This document shows positions 14,047 through 22,222 of a stretch of 39,924 nucleotides of DNA, one piece after another. The DNA comes from an uncultured Eubacteriales bacterium. GTDB taxonomy: Bacteria; Bacillota; Clostridia; Oscillospirales; Acutalibacteraceae. The DNA lies in NCBI GenBank assembly GCA_934630515.1, contig CAKTVV010000023.1, positions 1-39,924 on the forward strand, in the 5' to 3' direction. Below the pieces are notes generated by a model. The model saw only the letters and a program-made list of their open reading frames with translations, did not search any database and was not told where the DNA came from. Numbering within the stretch: the first letter of the stretch is position 1; each line of letters starts with the position of its first letter. The position numbers and the translations under genes were made by a program.

Positions 14047-14748
14047 GTGCTGGAAGCAATGAAGGAGCAAGTCTGTGCCGCCAACCGCTGGCTGCACACC
14101 GCCGGTTTGGTAGTGTTGACTTGGGGAAACGTTTCTGCCATCGACCGGGCACAAGGCTTGGTAGTCATCAAGCCCTCCGGCGTCCCCTATGAACGCATGA
14201 GCCCGGCAGACATGGTGGTGGTGAACCTCAAGGGCGACCCGATTGAGGGACGCTGGCGTCCCTCCTCGGATACGGCAACCCATTTGGAGCTATACCGGGC
14301 ATTTTCTGAGGTCGGTGGGATCACCCACACCCATTCCCGCTGGGCGACGGTGTTTGCACAAGCCCAGCGCCCAATCCCGATGCTGGGCACCACCCACGCC
14401 GACACCTTTTATCGGGACATCCCCTGCACCCGCCCCATGACCCCGGCGGAAATTGCCGGAGACTACGAGCGGGAGACCGGACGGGTGATCGTCGAAGCCT
14501 GCAGGAAACACTACCGGGATACTCCGGCGGTGCTGGTGCGTTCCCATGGACCGTTTACCTGGGGCGCCGACGGACAAAGCGCCGCCGAAAATGCGCTGGT
14601 GCTGGAGGAGGTTGCCATGATGGCGTGGCACACGCTGCAAATGACGACCTCCGTCTCGCTGCAGCCGGAGCTGTCCGACCGTCACTATTTGCGTAAGCAC
14701 GGTGTCCATGCCTACTATGGACAGAAAGGAGAAAACCATGATCTGTAA
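14047..14748 (+). CDS. araD: L-ribulose-5-phosphate 4-epimerase
   Basis: A 233-residue class II aldolase/epimerase-fold protein of the AraD/UlaF/SgbE group. It interconverts L-ribulose-5-P and D-xylulose-5-P. Hallmarks are LTWGNVSAIDR, KPSGVPYE, the zinc-binding THTHSRWATVFAQA, the HADTFYRDIPCTR segment and SHGPFTWG. The GTG start at 14047 (VLEAMKEQV) aligns with the E. coli N-terminus MLEDLKRQV and has AGAGGAGG upstream, with an 11-base gap. A longer ATG frame begins at 14014 but starts upstream of the ribosome binding site. The stop overlaps the next gene by 11 bases, so translation is probably coupled. Confidence 0.93.
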   Translation: MLEAMKEQVCAANRWLHTAGLVVLTWGNVSAIDRAQGLVVIKPSGVPYERMSPADMVVVNLKGDPIEGRWRPSSDTATHLELYRAFSEVGGITHTHSRWATVFAQAQRPIPMLGTTHADTFYRDIPCTRPMTPAEIAGDYERETGRVIVEACRKHYRDTPAVLVRSHGPFTWGADGQSAAENALVLEEVAMMAWHTLQMTTSVSLQPELSDRHYLRKHGVHAYYGQKGENHDL

Positions 14749-15985
14749 CTACACACAACACGACCGTCTCTGCGCCTGCGGCAAGCATCACCGGGTCGAA
14801 ACCCGGTTTGCCGTCATCCAACCGGGAGTCCTGCACGATGCCAAGGCATATTGCCGACGGGAGGGGCTGACCGGCATCTCAGTAGTCGTCTATGACCAAA
14901 ACACCTACGCCGCCACAGCCGACCGCCATCCCGCAGCCGATCGGGAGATCGTACTGAACCCGCAGGGACTGCACGCCAACGAGCGTGGCGTGGAAATGCT
15001 CATGGAGCGGCTGACTGACGATGTGGGCTATCTGCTGGCGATCGGTTCCGGCACGGTTCACGACATCACCCGCTACTGTGCCTATCGGCTGGGCATCCCC
15101 TTTGTCTCCTGCCCCACCGCCGCCAGCGTGGACGGCTTCTGCTCCTCTGTAGCCGCCATGACCTGGGGCGGCTGCAAAAAGACGCTGACCGCTGTAGCAC
15201 CGCAGTTTGTGCTGGCGGACACCGACATTATCCGGCAGGCACCCATGCGGCTGACCCGTTCCGGCTACGGCGACATGGTCGGCAAGTATGTGGCGCTGGC
15301 GGACTGGCGCATGGCGCACATTCTCACCGGAGAATACCTGTGCGAGACCATCGCCGGGCTGACAATGGATGCCACTAAGACCGTGCTGGACAGCGCCGCC
15401 GGCATCCGGGACGGACAACCTGAAGCCTACGAAAGCCTGATCGCCGGGCTGCTGCTCTCCGGTATCGCCATGCAGCTGCTGAGCTATTCCCGTCCCGCCT
15501 CCGGAGCGGAGCACCATATCTCACACCTGATCGAAACGGAGCCGCCCGGACTGGGGATCCACACCACAGCGCTCCACGGCGAAAAGGTCGGTGTCGGCAC
15601 ACGGCTGGTCTCCGCCGCCTACCACCGGCTGGCGGAGCATCCCATACGGGCGTTTCAGGATTATGTGGAGCCGGATAAAGCGCTCATCGACCGCATATTC
15701 GGGGAAAAGCTGGCGCCGGGCATTTATGAAGAAAACCGGGACGATGTCGCTCGGGGGATCACCGGAGCGCAGCTATCCCGATGCTGGCCGGCGCTGCGGC
15801 AGGTCATTGAGACCATCCCCACCCCCGCTGCGCTGCAGACCGCTTATGCGACCATCGGCGCCGTCACCTGTCTGTCGGAGATCGGCGTGGACGAAGCCAA
15901 AGCGCCCGAGCTGCTGCGGTATGCACCGCTGGTGCGCCATCGGCTGACGCTGCTCCGCCTGCTGCCCTGTTTCATCACGGAATGA
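14738..15985 (+). CDS. araM: sn-glycerol-1-phosphate dehydrogenase family protein (AraM-like)
   Basis: A 415-residue member of the iron-containing/glycerol dehydrogenase fold, AraM/EgsA branch. It has the NAD-binding AIGSGTVHDITRYCAYRLG and the substrate segment SCPTAASVDGFCSSVAAM. Metal-ligand histidines are expected in SGAEHHISHLIE and LHGEKVGVG. B. subtilis AraM, encoded in the arabinose operon, reduces DHAP to glycerol-1-phosphate; the pairing with araD here repeats that linkage. The ATG at 14738 follows AAAGGAG. Why glycerol-1-P synthesis is tied to pentose use in bacteria is not clear. Confidence 0.92.
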   Translation: MICNYTQHDRLCACGKHHRVETRFAVIQPGVLHDAKAYCRREGLTGISVVVYDQNTYAATADRHPAADREIVLNPQGLHANERGVEMLMERLTDDVGYLLAIGSGTVHDITRYCAYRLGIPFVSCPTAASVDGFCSSVAAMTWGGCKKTLTAVAPQFVLADTDIIRQAPMRLTRSGYGDMVGKYVALADWRMAHILTGEYLCETIAGLTMDATKTVLDSAAGIRDGQPEAYESLIAGLLLSGIAMQLLSYSRPASGAEHHISHLIETEPPGLGIHTTALHGEKVGVGTRLVSAAYHRLAEHPIRAFQDYVEPDKALIDRIFGEKLAPGIYEENRDDVARGITGAQLSRCWPALRQVIETIPTPAALQTAYATIGAVTCLSEIGVDEAKAPELLRYAPLVRHRLTLLRLLPCFITE

Positions 15986-15990
15986 TCCTG

Positions 15991-16029
15991 ACCACCGCCG
16001 TGCTCAGTCACAGCGGTGGTTCTTTTTTT
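15991..16029 (+). terminator. Terminator of araD-araM
   Basis: ACCACCGC (15991-15998) pairs with GCGGTGGT (16013-16020), with further pairs inside after a mismatch, followed by a run of seven T interrupted once. The 3' end of the convergent membrane protein gene overlaps it. Confidence 0.85.
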
Positions 16030-16399
16030 GATGCCGGATACAGCCAAGCAGCGCCCCGCCCGCACACAGAACGCCGCCAACGATATAGTAAACGGGCAGG
16101 TACGGACAGTCGGTGCCGTAGATCTCCACCACACCGGTTACGGCGCTGCCGACAGTAAGCGTTGCCATTCCGGCGTGCCACATACGGCAGGCACTGATCG
16201 ACGGGCGAAATCGGATCCGCTTTATTAACCAAAACAGCAGCGCTCCCCCGCCCCATGGATACAGGCACAAGCACAGCATCGGCGCAGCATACACACCGTG
16301 GCTAAAGCACTCATACAAAGCGCTGAGCAACAGGCAGCCCAAGCCTATCCATCCATAAGCTATCGCCGTACGGCGGCAGCTCTCATCCGAAATATACAA
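16004..16399 (-). CDS. Small membrane protein of unknown function
   Basis: A 131-residue hydrophobic protein with about four predicted membrane segments: AYGWIGLGCLLLSALYE, APMLCLCLYPWGGGALLFWL, a central segment ending GSAVTGVVEIYG, and VYYIVGGVLCAGGALLGCI. The tail is basic with HQKKNHR. I do not recognise the family. The start is TTG at 16399 with AAGGTGAG about six bases upstream. This start and its ribosome binding site lie inside the 3' end of the phosphodiester glycosidase gene (17-base overlap), so the two are translationally coupled and probably act together at the envelope. Confidence 0.72.
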   Translation of the reverse strand: MYISDESCRRTAIAYGWIGLGCLLLSALYECFSHGVYAAPMLCLCLYPWGGGALLFWLIKRIRFRPSISACRMWHAGMATLTVGSAVTGVVEIYGTDCPYLPVYYIVGGVLCAGGALLGCIRHQKKNHRCD

Positions 16400-17261
16400 T
16401 GTCGCTCACCTTCCGTTCTTTAATGGAATTGCCGGTGGTGGTCGGCTGGTTGACCACCCGACCGCAAAACACCATGGTGGAGGAACCACCGCCGTCCAGA
16501 TTATACCCTTGCTGTACGCCTAGGCTCTGCAGAAATACCGCCAGCTCATACAGGGACAATCCGGCACTCTCGGCTGTGCGTCCATCCGATACCACCAGCA
16601 CATAATGACCTTCCCCCAAGATGCCGACAGCGGTGCGGGGATTGCTCTGCATGGATTGCCCCACCTCGGCGCCCGTTGTCACGCACACACTGCCATTCCG
16701 TACCAGCGCCGGACCGAACGAGAACACCTGCTGCGCCCCGGATCCCAGCAGCTCCTGCGCCGTCACCTCGCTTTCCTGCACAAAGGAAAAGGCACCGTCG
16801 CTGTCGATCACCAGATCCTGTCGGTCTGTCCCCGCCTGCGCCCGATACAGCGTACCGTTGCGGATCACATAGCCTGTATTCCGGGCGCCGTAATAGTCAC
16901 CGTTGACGGCAATCACCGCCTGATGCGCTGCAGCAATGGAAGAGGTCGTTTCCGTAATGTTGCGCCCATAGGTATCCTCCGCCAGCGCCGTCTGCAAGCC
17001 GCTGCCGGACAATACCGTTATATCCGCCACATACACAGTCGTATCCTCGACCCGGTACTCCTGCAGCTCGACCCGCAGGTGCTCATCCTCATAGCTATTC
17101 TCTGTCTGCGTCACCGCCGCAGTCGATACAGGCTCTGCGGCAGAGTCGGCGGACACCTCCGCCGATCCGTAGCGGCGGGGAATCACAAAGGTATCCAACA
17201 GCACAAAGGCGGTGAATCCAAGCAGTACCGGATAATACAGCCACCAGCGGCTTTTTCGCAT
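16383..17261 (-). CDS. Phosphodiester glycosidase (NAGPA) family exported protein
   Basis: A 292-residue protein with an N-terminal membrane anchor or signal (residues 7-26, YYPVLLGFTAFVLLDTFVIP), a low-complexity Ala/Ser/Glu stretch, and then a NAGPA domain. Domain motifs are AVNGDYYGARNTGYVIRNG, GPALVRNG, NPRTAVGI and the signature GYNLDGGGSSTMVF, followed by NSIKERKVSDIVYFG. In the human enzyme the domain removes GlcNAc from a phosphodiester; bacterial members act on envelope or exopolysaccharide glycans. It is probably extracytoplasmic and membrane-anchored. The ribosome binding site (TGAGGT) lies within the 3' arm of the terminator hairpin at 17265-17297, an unusual arrangement. Confidence 0.92.
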   Translation of the reverse strand: MRKSRWWLYYPVLLGFTAFVLLDTFVIPRRYGSAEVSADSAAEPVSTAAVTQTENSYEDEHLRVELQEYRVEDTTVYVADITVLSGSGLQTALAEDTYGRNITETTSSIAAAHQAVIAVNGDYYGARNTGYVIRNGTLYRAQAGTDRQDLVIDSDGAFSFVQESEVTAQELLGSGAQQVFSFGPALVRNGSVCVTTGAEVGQSMQSNPRTAVGILGEGHYVLVVSDGRTAESAGLSLYELAVFLQSLGVQQGYNLDGGGSSTMVFCGRVVNQPTTTGNSIKERKVSDIVYFG

Positions 17262-17264
17262 AAA

Positions 17265-17297
17265 AATGACCTCACTTTCTCGGAAAGTGAGGTCATT
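17265..17297 (-). terminator. Terminator overlapping the ribosome binding site of the next gene
   Basis: A perfect 15-bp stem (17265-17279 with 17283-17297), a three-base loop, then TTTTT running into the ATG at 17261. It ends the pyrophosphatase/LOG transcript. The same 3' arm carries TGAGGT, the likely ribosome binding site of the following gene. Confidence 0.88.
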
Positions 17298-17325
17298 ATA
17301 AACGCCAAAGCTAAACTATAGTTAA
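17294..17325 (-). promoter_or_regulatory. Possible promoter of the phosphodiester glycosidase gene
   Basis: On the minus strand a perfect TATAAT (17295-17300) begins at the outer edge of the terminator stem. The -35 element is weak (TTAACT, about 19 bases upstream). A start site about seven bases downstream would lie inside the left arm of the hairpin, so the mRNA could not form the full stem. Confidence 0.4.
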
Positions 17326-17328
17326 AGG

Positions 17329-17901
17329 TCAGACGAATTTTGTGCGATGGATATCCGGTGCAGCGGCGGTCTCTGTCAAACGCTGCAGCACCCCCTGCGC
17401 CGTGGTCTCTACGGCGATCAGCTCCAGACTGGCGGCGGGCATATAGTCCTCAGTCACGGTCTTTTGCAGCATCGCCAGCAGCTCATCGTAATATCCATAC
17501 AGGTTATAGACCACAATGGGCTTACTGTGCCGTCCCAGCTGTTTGAGCGTATACACCTCAAACAGCTCTTCATAAGTGCCGATGCCGCCGGGAACAACGA
17601 TGAACGCCTCCGCCCGCTCCTCCATGATGGCTTTCCGCTCCCGCATGGTCTCGGTATAGATCATCTCATCGCAGCCGTCATACAAAATACCGTCCACCTG
17701 CAGAAAGGAGGGCACCACACCGATCACCGTACCGCCCCGGCGCTTCACGCCCCGGGCGGCGGCGCCCATCAAGCCGGCACCTCCGGCGCCGTACACCAGC
17801 GTATGACCGGCATCCGCCAGCATAGCGCCCAGCTGCTCGGTCGCCTCAATGTACCGAGCGGCGATCTGAGGACTGGACGCCCCGAACAAGCATACGTTCA
17901 T
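17329..17901 (-). CDS. LOG-family nucleotide 5'-monophosphate phosphoribohydrolase (TIGR00730)
   Basis: A 190-residue Rossmann-fold protein with the LOG signature PGGIGTYEELFEVYTLKQLG preceded by TMRERKAIM, and the N-terminal motifs YGAGGAGLMGAAARG and VIGVVP. Members cleave the N-glycosidic bond of (cytokinin) nucleoside 5'-monophosphates to give base and ribose-5-phosphate; older annotations call them lysine decarboxylases. It follows ppa by 21 bases and shares its promoter. Its physiological substrate here is unknown; nucleotide salvage or detoxification is likely. Confidence 0.9.
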   Translation of the reverse strand: MNVCLFGASSPQIAARYIEATEQLGAMLADAGHTLVYGAGGAGLMGAAARGVKRRGGTVIGVVPSFLQVDGILYDGCDEMIYTETMRERKAIMEERAEAFIVVPGGIGTYEELFEVYTLKQLGRHSKPIVVYNLYGYYDELLAMLQKTVTEDYMPAASLELIAVETTAQGVLQRLTETAAAPDIHRTKFV

Positions 17902-17922
17902 TGCTTTTCCCCCTTGCTGCCG

Positions 17923-18462
17923 TCAGCGTGCCTTGCAGAATTTCTCCACATACCGATCGATGGCTTCATCCACGATCTTTACCGCCCGCTCCCGGGCGCT
18001 GACCTCATCCACCGCCGTGGTCTTATTCTCCAGATTCTTATACACCGAGAAGAAGTGCCGCATCTCCTCGAACAGGTGCGCCGGCAGCTGATCAATATTG
18101 GTGTACATATTGTAATTAGGATCGTTAAAAGGAATGGCGATGATCTTTTCATCATTATGACCGTTGTCAATCATGGAGATCATGCCGATGGGGTACGCCC
18201 GCACCAGCGTCAGCGGCTCCAACGGCTCGGAGCAAAGCAGCAGCACATCCAGAGGGTCGCCGTCATCGCCATAGGTGCGGGGAATAAATCCGTAATTGGC
18301 GGGATAGTGGGTCGAGGTGTACAGGATACGATCCAGAATGATCAGTCCGGTCTCCTTATCCAGCTCATACTTTTTCTTACTGCCCTTGGAAATTTCCACC
18401 ACGCAGATAAAATCCTCCGGGCGGATACGTTCCGGGGAAATGTCGTGCCAAATGTTTGTCAT
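17923..18462 (-). CDS. ppa: Inorganic pyrophosphatase (family I)
   Basis: A 179-residue soluble pyrophosphatase that hydrolyses PPi to two phosphates with Mg2+. The signature is DDGDPLDVLLL, and conserved surroundings are EISKGSKKKYELDKETG, YPANYGFIPRTYGD and KIIAIPFNDP. The ATG at 18462 is preceded by AAGGAGG. The further upstream frame is not family-like. It is the first gene of a two-gene operon with the LOG protein, behind a consensus-like promoter. Confidence 0.96.
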   Translation of the reverse strand: MTNIWHDISPERIRPEDFICVVEISKGSKKKYELDKETGLIILDRILYTSTHYPANYGFIPRTYGDDGDPLDVLLLCSEPLEPLTLVRAYPIGMISMIDNGHNDEKIIAIPFNDPNYNMYTNIDQLPAHLFEEMRHFFSVYKNLENKTTAVDEVSARERAVKIVDEAIDRYVEKFCKAR

Positions 18463-18506
18463 AGGCTCCTCCTTGCTTACAGCCACCGCTTTTCCGTATG
18501 GGTGGT

Positions 18507-18535
18507 ATTGTACCACAGTTTCTCCTGCAAGTCAA
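18507..18535 (-). promoter_or_regulatory. Promoter of ppa-LOG operon
   Basis: TTGACT (18530-18535), a 17-base spacer and TACAAT (18507-18512) on the minus strand, 45 bases before the ppa ATG. Confidence 0.8.
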
Positions 18536-18555
18536 ACAAAATACGCCCAGACCTA

Positions 18556-18584
18556 TTGCATTCAATGGGAAAGTATGGTAAACT
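18556..18584 (+). promoter_or_regulatory. Promoter of the GNAT-ABC transporter operon
   Basis: TTGCAT (18556-18561), a 17-base spacer and TAAACT (18579-18584), 37 bases before the GTG at 18621. It is back to back with the ppa promoter, with about 20 bases between the -35 boxes. Confidence 0.65.
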
Positions 18585-18620
18585 GAGTACACAAATTTAG
18601 TTTCAAGGAGGAGCTGCACC

Positions 18621-19496
18621 GTGCTGCAATTACGCCCTTACCGAGCGGACGATGCCGCTACCGTGCTGTCCTGGTGCACAAATGAGCATTCCTTTTACCA
18701 GTGGACGGCGAGCAGACTGGGAGCCTATCCCCTGTCCCCGGCACAATTCCAGCCCGCATCCGATTCGATAGCGTTTATCGCCACGGATGCCGGAGTACCG
18801 GCGGGATTTTTCACTCTGCGCCCGCTGGAGAACCGCCCCGGGGAGCTGCGCCTCGGCTTCATCATCGTAGCGCCCCAAAAGCGGGGGCATGGCTGCGGCA
18901 AAGCCATGGTACAACTGGCTGTACGGTACGCCCGGGAGTTCTGTGGCGCCCAAGCCGTGTCTCTGGGAGTATTCGAGAACAATCCGACTGCCTATAACTG
19001 CTATATCGCCGCCGGTTTTCGCCCCGATCTGTCCCAGCCTCCGGAATCCTACCGGATACAGAGCGAGGATTGGCGGTGCTTACGGCTGATTTCAGAGATG
19101 ACCGACGGCACAGCGCTGCTGGATCGCTACTGGCAGGCGGTGCTGGCACAGGATGCCGCCGCCATGCGCCGCTTTCTGGCGCCCCAAGCGGTGGTGCGCT
19201 GGCATAACACCGACGAGCAGTTCACCGCCGAGGAATTTATCCGGGCAAACTGTACCTACCCCGGCGATTGGGACGGCACGGTTCAGCGCACCGCTCCCAT
19301 ACCAGGCGGCTATGTCACAGTGGTTCATGTATTCAACCGGGAGCGCACCCTTTCTTTCCATGTGACATCCTTTTTCCGGCTGAATCAAGGACACATTACC
19401 GCTTTGGATGAATACTGGGGCGACGACGGCACTCCGCCCATCTGGCGACAGAAATTGCATTTAGGCACATCCATTGACAAGGAGGAATCCCCGTGA
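18621..19496 (+). CDS. GNAT acetyltransferase fused to an NTF2/SnoaL-like domain
   Basis: A 291-residue two-domain protein. Residues 1-155 are a GNAT N-acetyltransferase: LRPYRADDAATVLSW, the acetyl-CoA loop VAPQKRGHGCGKAMVQLA and ENNPTAYNCYIAAGF. Residues 163-285 (DGTALLDRYWQAVLAQDAAA onward, ending EYWGDDGTPPIWRQKL) look like an NTF2/SnoaL-type alpha+beta barrel; this assignment is from pattern only. The substrate is unknown. The start is GTG after AAGGAGG. The stop overlaps the GTG of the ABC transporter by four bases, so the two are translationally coupled and may act in one resistance or stress function. Confidence 0.87.
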   Translation: MLQLRPYRADDAATVLSWCTNEHSFYQWTASRLGAYPLSPAQFQPASDSIAFIATDAGVPAGFFTLRPLENRPGELRLGFIIVAPQKRGHGCGKAMVQLAVRYAREFCGAQAVSLGVFENNPTAYNCYIAAGFRPDLSQPPESYRIQSEDWRCLRLISEMTDGTALLDRYWQAVLAQDAAAMRRFLAPQAVVRWHNTDEQFTAEEFIRANCTYPGDWDGTVQRTAPIPGGYVTVVHVFNRERTLSFHVTSFFRLNQGHITALDEYWGDDGTPPIWRQKLHLGTSIDKEESP

Positions 19497-22168
19497 TCGA
19501 CATAAAGCAGCTTACCAAAATCTATCCCGGCGCCACATCGGTGACGGCGCTGGATGAGATCTCCCTCACCCTGCCGGATACCGGTATGGTATTCTTTCTG
19601 GGGCGTTCCGGCAGCGGAAAGACCACCCTGCTCAACCTGCTGGGCGGGCTGGATAGTTTCCAGAGCGGCGATATTCAGGTAGACGGCATCTCGCTGCAGG
19701 GACTCAGCCCCCGCCAACTGGACGCCTACCGCAACGCCTATACCGGCTTTGTGTTTCAGGAGTACAATCTTTTGGACGAGCTGACTGTGGCGGAAAATAT
19801 TGCTCTGGCGCCCGAGCTGCAGCAGGCAGAGGCTTCCGAAGCGACCATTGAACAGGCACTGGCGGCGGTACAGCTGGACGGCTTTCAGAGCCGCAAGCCC
19901 GGTGAGCTGTCCGGCGGGCAAAAGCAGCGGGTCGCCATCGCCCGGGCGCTGATCAAAAATCCCAGGCTGCTGCTGGCGGATGAGCCCACCGGTGCGCTGG
20001 ACACCGATAATTCCCGGCAGGTCTGGGATATACTCAAGGAGCTGTCCCGGGATCGGCTGGTGGTCGTAGTGAGCCATGACCGGGACTATGCCGCCCGGTA
20101 TGCCGACCGCATCATCGAGCTGGCGGACGGACGGGTGCTGACAGACTCGGCGCCCCTGTCCCCCGACCCCGGTGCTGCCGAAGCCAAAGCATTATCCGTC
20201 CCCCATACTCGTCTGCCCCGCCGGATCGCCCGACGGATGGCGTGGAATACCCTGCGCACAAAAAAGCTGCGGCTGGCTGCCGTAGTCGGACTGTCGGTGG
20301 TTGCCTTCCTGCTGGTGGGGCTGTCCGACACCTTCTCCGGCTATCGACCGGAGGAGGCGCTGTTTCGTGCGCTTTATGAGGAGCAAAGCGCCGCCACGGC
20401 GCTGCGCAAGGAGAAGCAGCTGGATTACGGCGAAGGCGCCGACTGGTATCATGACGGATTTCGTTTGAGCGAGGACGAGGTGGCGGCGCTGAGCGAAAAG
20501 ACCGGCCGCACCGTCAAGGGTGTGTATGCGCTGCCGCAGGCAATGAATATTGAGCAGAACTACGGCTCTACCGAGGTGAGCAACAAAAACTACAGCCAAT
20601 ACGTAGCGGAGCTGTCAGGCTTCATGGAATTGAGCAGTGACGAGCTGCCCGCCTTTGGGCTGGAGCTGCTGGCAGGACGGCTACCGGACGGGGCTCGGGA
20701 CGAGATCGCCCTGAGCCGCTATGTGCTGGACTCCTTTGCGGCTGCCGGGTATCTGAACTATACCGGTCCCCACTACACAGTGCTGCACGAGGACGGCAGC
20801 AAGACCGAGTATACCTTTGATGAGTGGGTCGCAGCCTACCATACGGATATGCCCCTCATCAGCTATCAGGTGGGCACCGACACTGCCCTGTATACGACCC
20901 CCGCTACCCCTATCGCCGGAGCCGAGGACCTGATCGGCAAGACCCTCTTTATCGGTGACCGCAATTATACCGTCACCGGCATCGTGGAGACCCACTTTAA
21001 CACCCAACGTTACGCAAACACCAAGCTGCTGGACGTCACCTCCAGCAGCGAAAGCGACCTCAAAGAATGGATGCGCTACAATCAGCTGAACACGGAGCGG
21101 CAATACGGGCTATCCACGCTGGCATTCGTCGGCAGCGGAAAAATTCAGGACATCGCCGGTCGCTTCCCCTCCACCGTCACTATACACGACGGAAAGGTGC
21201 GGCTGGATAACGAATATCTAAACTCCGTTACCGCTACCATCGCCCGCCTGGACGGCCTGGGCGAGGCTGCCAAGGGCGTTTACTGCATCGGAACGGTGGA
21301 CGAAACCGGTCAGCCCTGCGCCGGACTGCCGGAGGCTCTGGCGGAGCGGGAGGTTCTTGCCCCCGAAGAGCTGCACAACCCCGTGGGCAAGGACACAAAG
21401 ACCGTTGCCGCCATCCAGTCCGGGGAGGCATTTCGTGACCTGCAATGCAGCGTCACCTTTACCGACGGACGCACCGCCTGGTCCTCCGCCGGATACAAGA
21501 TCACCGGATTTCTGAACCTATGGCGGTACTACGGACAGAATACCTATGCGACGGACGATCTGCTGGTGGTATCCGACAGCACCTTTGAGCGGCTGGCTGA
21601 GGGACGGGGCGGCTTATACACCTATGCCATCGCTTCACTGCCCCGGGAGAAGGCAGCGCTGCGGCAATTTCTGACGACCTGCTCCGCTGCCAGCGGCGAC
21701 ATCCGCTATGCGGTCGTCAAGGATACCACCCTTCAGATGGAAACCCTCGCCGGCTCGCTGACGACCGCCACCCGGCTGCTGCGCTATGTGGGGCTGGCGC
21801 TGACGCTGTTCGCAGCTCTGCTGATGTTCCAGTTTATCTCCGTGAGCATCGCCGGACGCAAACGGCAGATCGGCATCATGCGGGCGCTGGGCGCCGGACA
21901 GGGAGATGTTTTCCGCATCTTCCTGTACGAGAGCCTGCTGACGGCTGCCCTCAATGCGCTGCTGTCCTGTCTGCTGGTATTTGCCGCCGCCACGGCGGCA
22001 AACCAAGTGCTGGCGGCGCAATACGGACTGCTGTTCTCCCTGCTCCAGCCCGGTGTGCGCCAGATGGGACTGCTGGTGCTGCTGAGCTTTGGCGTGGCAC
22101 TGGTGTCCTGCTATATTCCGATCCGGCGCATCGCCCGGCAAAAGCCGGTAGACGCCATCCGTTCATAA
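19493..22168 (+). CDS. MacB-like ABC transporter, ATPase-permease fusion
   Basis: An 891-residue protein. The N-terminal ATPase has Walker A GRSGSGKT (37-44), Q-loop FVFQEYN, signature LSGGQ (139-143), Walker B LLLADEP (159-165) and switch H195. A membrane segment at about 261-276 is followed by a large extracytoplasmic region (about 280-765) and three C-terminal segments, one within the FtsX-like block RQIGIMRALGAGQGDVFRIF. This is the MacB/type VII layout, in which ATP hydrolysis moves the periplasmic/extracellular part instead of carrying substrate through the membrane. Exported peptide, antibiotic resistance or cell wall signalling roles are possible. The start is GTG after AAGGAGG. It is a paralogue of the protein at 23910-26687. 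Confidence 0.93.
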   Translation: MIDIKQLTKIYPGATSVTALDEISLTLPDTGMVFFLGRSGSGKTTLLNLLGGLDSFQSGDIQVDGISLQGLSPRQLDAYRNAYTGFVFQEYNLLDELTVAENIALAPELQQAEASEATIEQALAAVQLDGFQSRKPGELSGGQKQRVAIARALIKNPRLLLADEPTGALDTDNSRQVWDILKELSRDRLVVVVSHDRDYAARYADRIIELADGRVLTDSAPLSPDPGAAEAKALSVPHTRLPRRIARRMAWNTLRTKKLRLAAVVGLSVVAFLLVGLSDTFSGYRPEEALFRALYEEQSAATALRKEKQLDYGEGADWYHDGFRLSEDEVAALSEKTGRTVKGVYALPQAMNIEQNYGSTEVSNKNYSQYVAELSGFMELSSDELPAFGLELLAGRLPDGARDEIALSRYVLDSFAAAGYLNYTGPHYTVLHEDGSKTEYTFDEWVAAYHTDMPLISYQVGTDTALYTTPATPIAGAEDLIGKTLFIGDRNYTVTGIVETHFNTQRYANTKLLDVTSSSESDLKEWMRYNQLNTERQYGLSTLAFVGSGKIQDIAGRFPSTVTIHDGKVRLDNEYLNSVTATIARLDGLGEAAKGVYCIGTVDETGQPCAGLPEALAEREVLAPEELHNPVGKDTKTVAAIQSGEAFRDLQCSVTFTDGRTAWSSAGYKITGFLNLWRYYGQNTYATDDLLVVSDSTFERLAEGRGGLYTYAIASLPREKAALRQFLTTCSAASGDIRYAVVKDTTLQMETLAGSLTTATRLLRYVGLALTLFAALLMFQFISVSIAGRKRQIGIMRALGAGQGDVFRIFLYESLLTAALNALLSCLLVFAAATAANQVLAAQYGLLFSLLQPGVRQMGLLVLLSFGVALVSCYIPIRRIARQKPVDAIRS

Positions 22169-22180
22169 TAATAAACGCTA

Positions 22181-22222
22181 AAAGCGAGTGACAAGGCAAA
22201 AGCCTTGTCACTCGCTTTTTTA
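22181..22222. terminator. Bidirectional terminator
   Basis: A 17-bp perfect stem (22181-22197 with 22202-22218), an AAAA loop, and T-runs on both strands. It serves the ABC transporter (plus) and the PHP gene (minus), whose stop codon TAA is at 22220-22222, in the terminator's T-tail. Confidence 0.92.
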
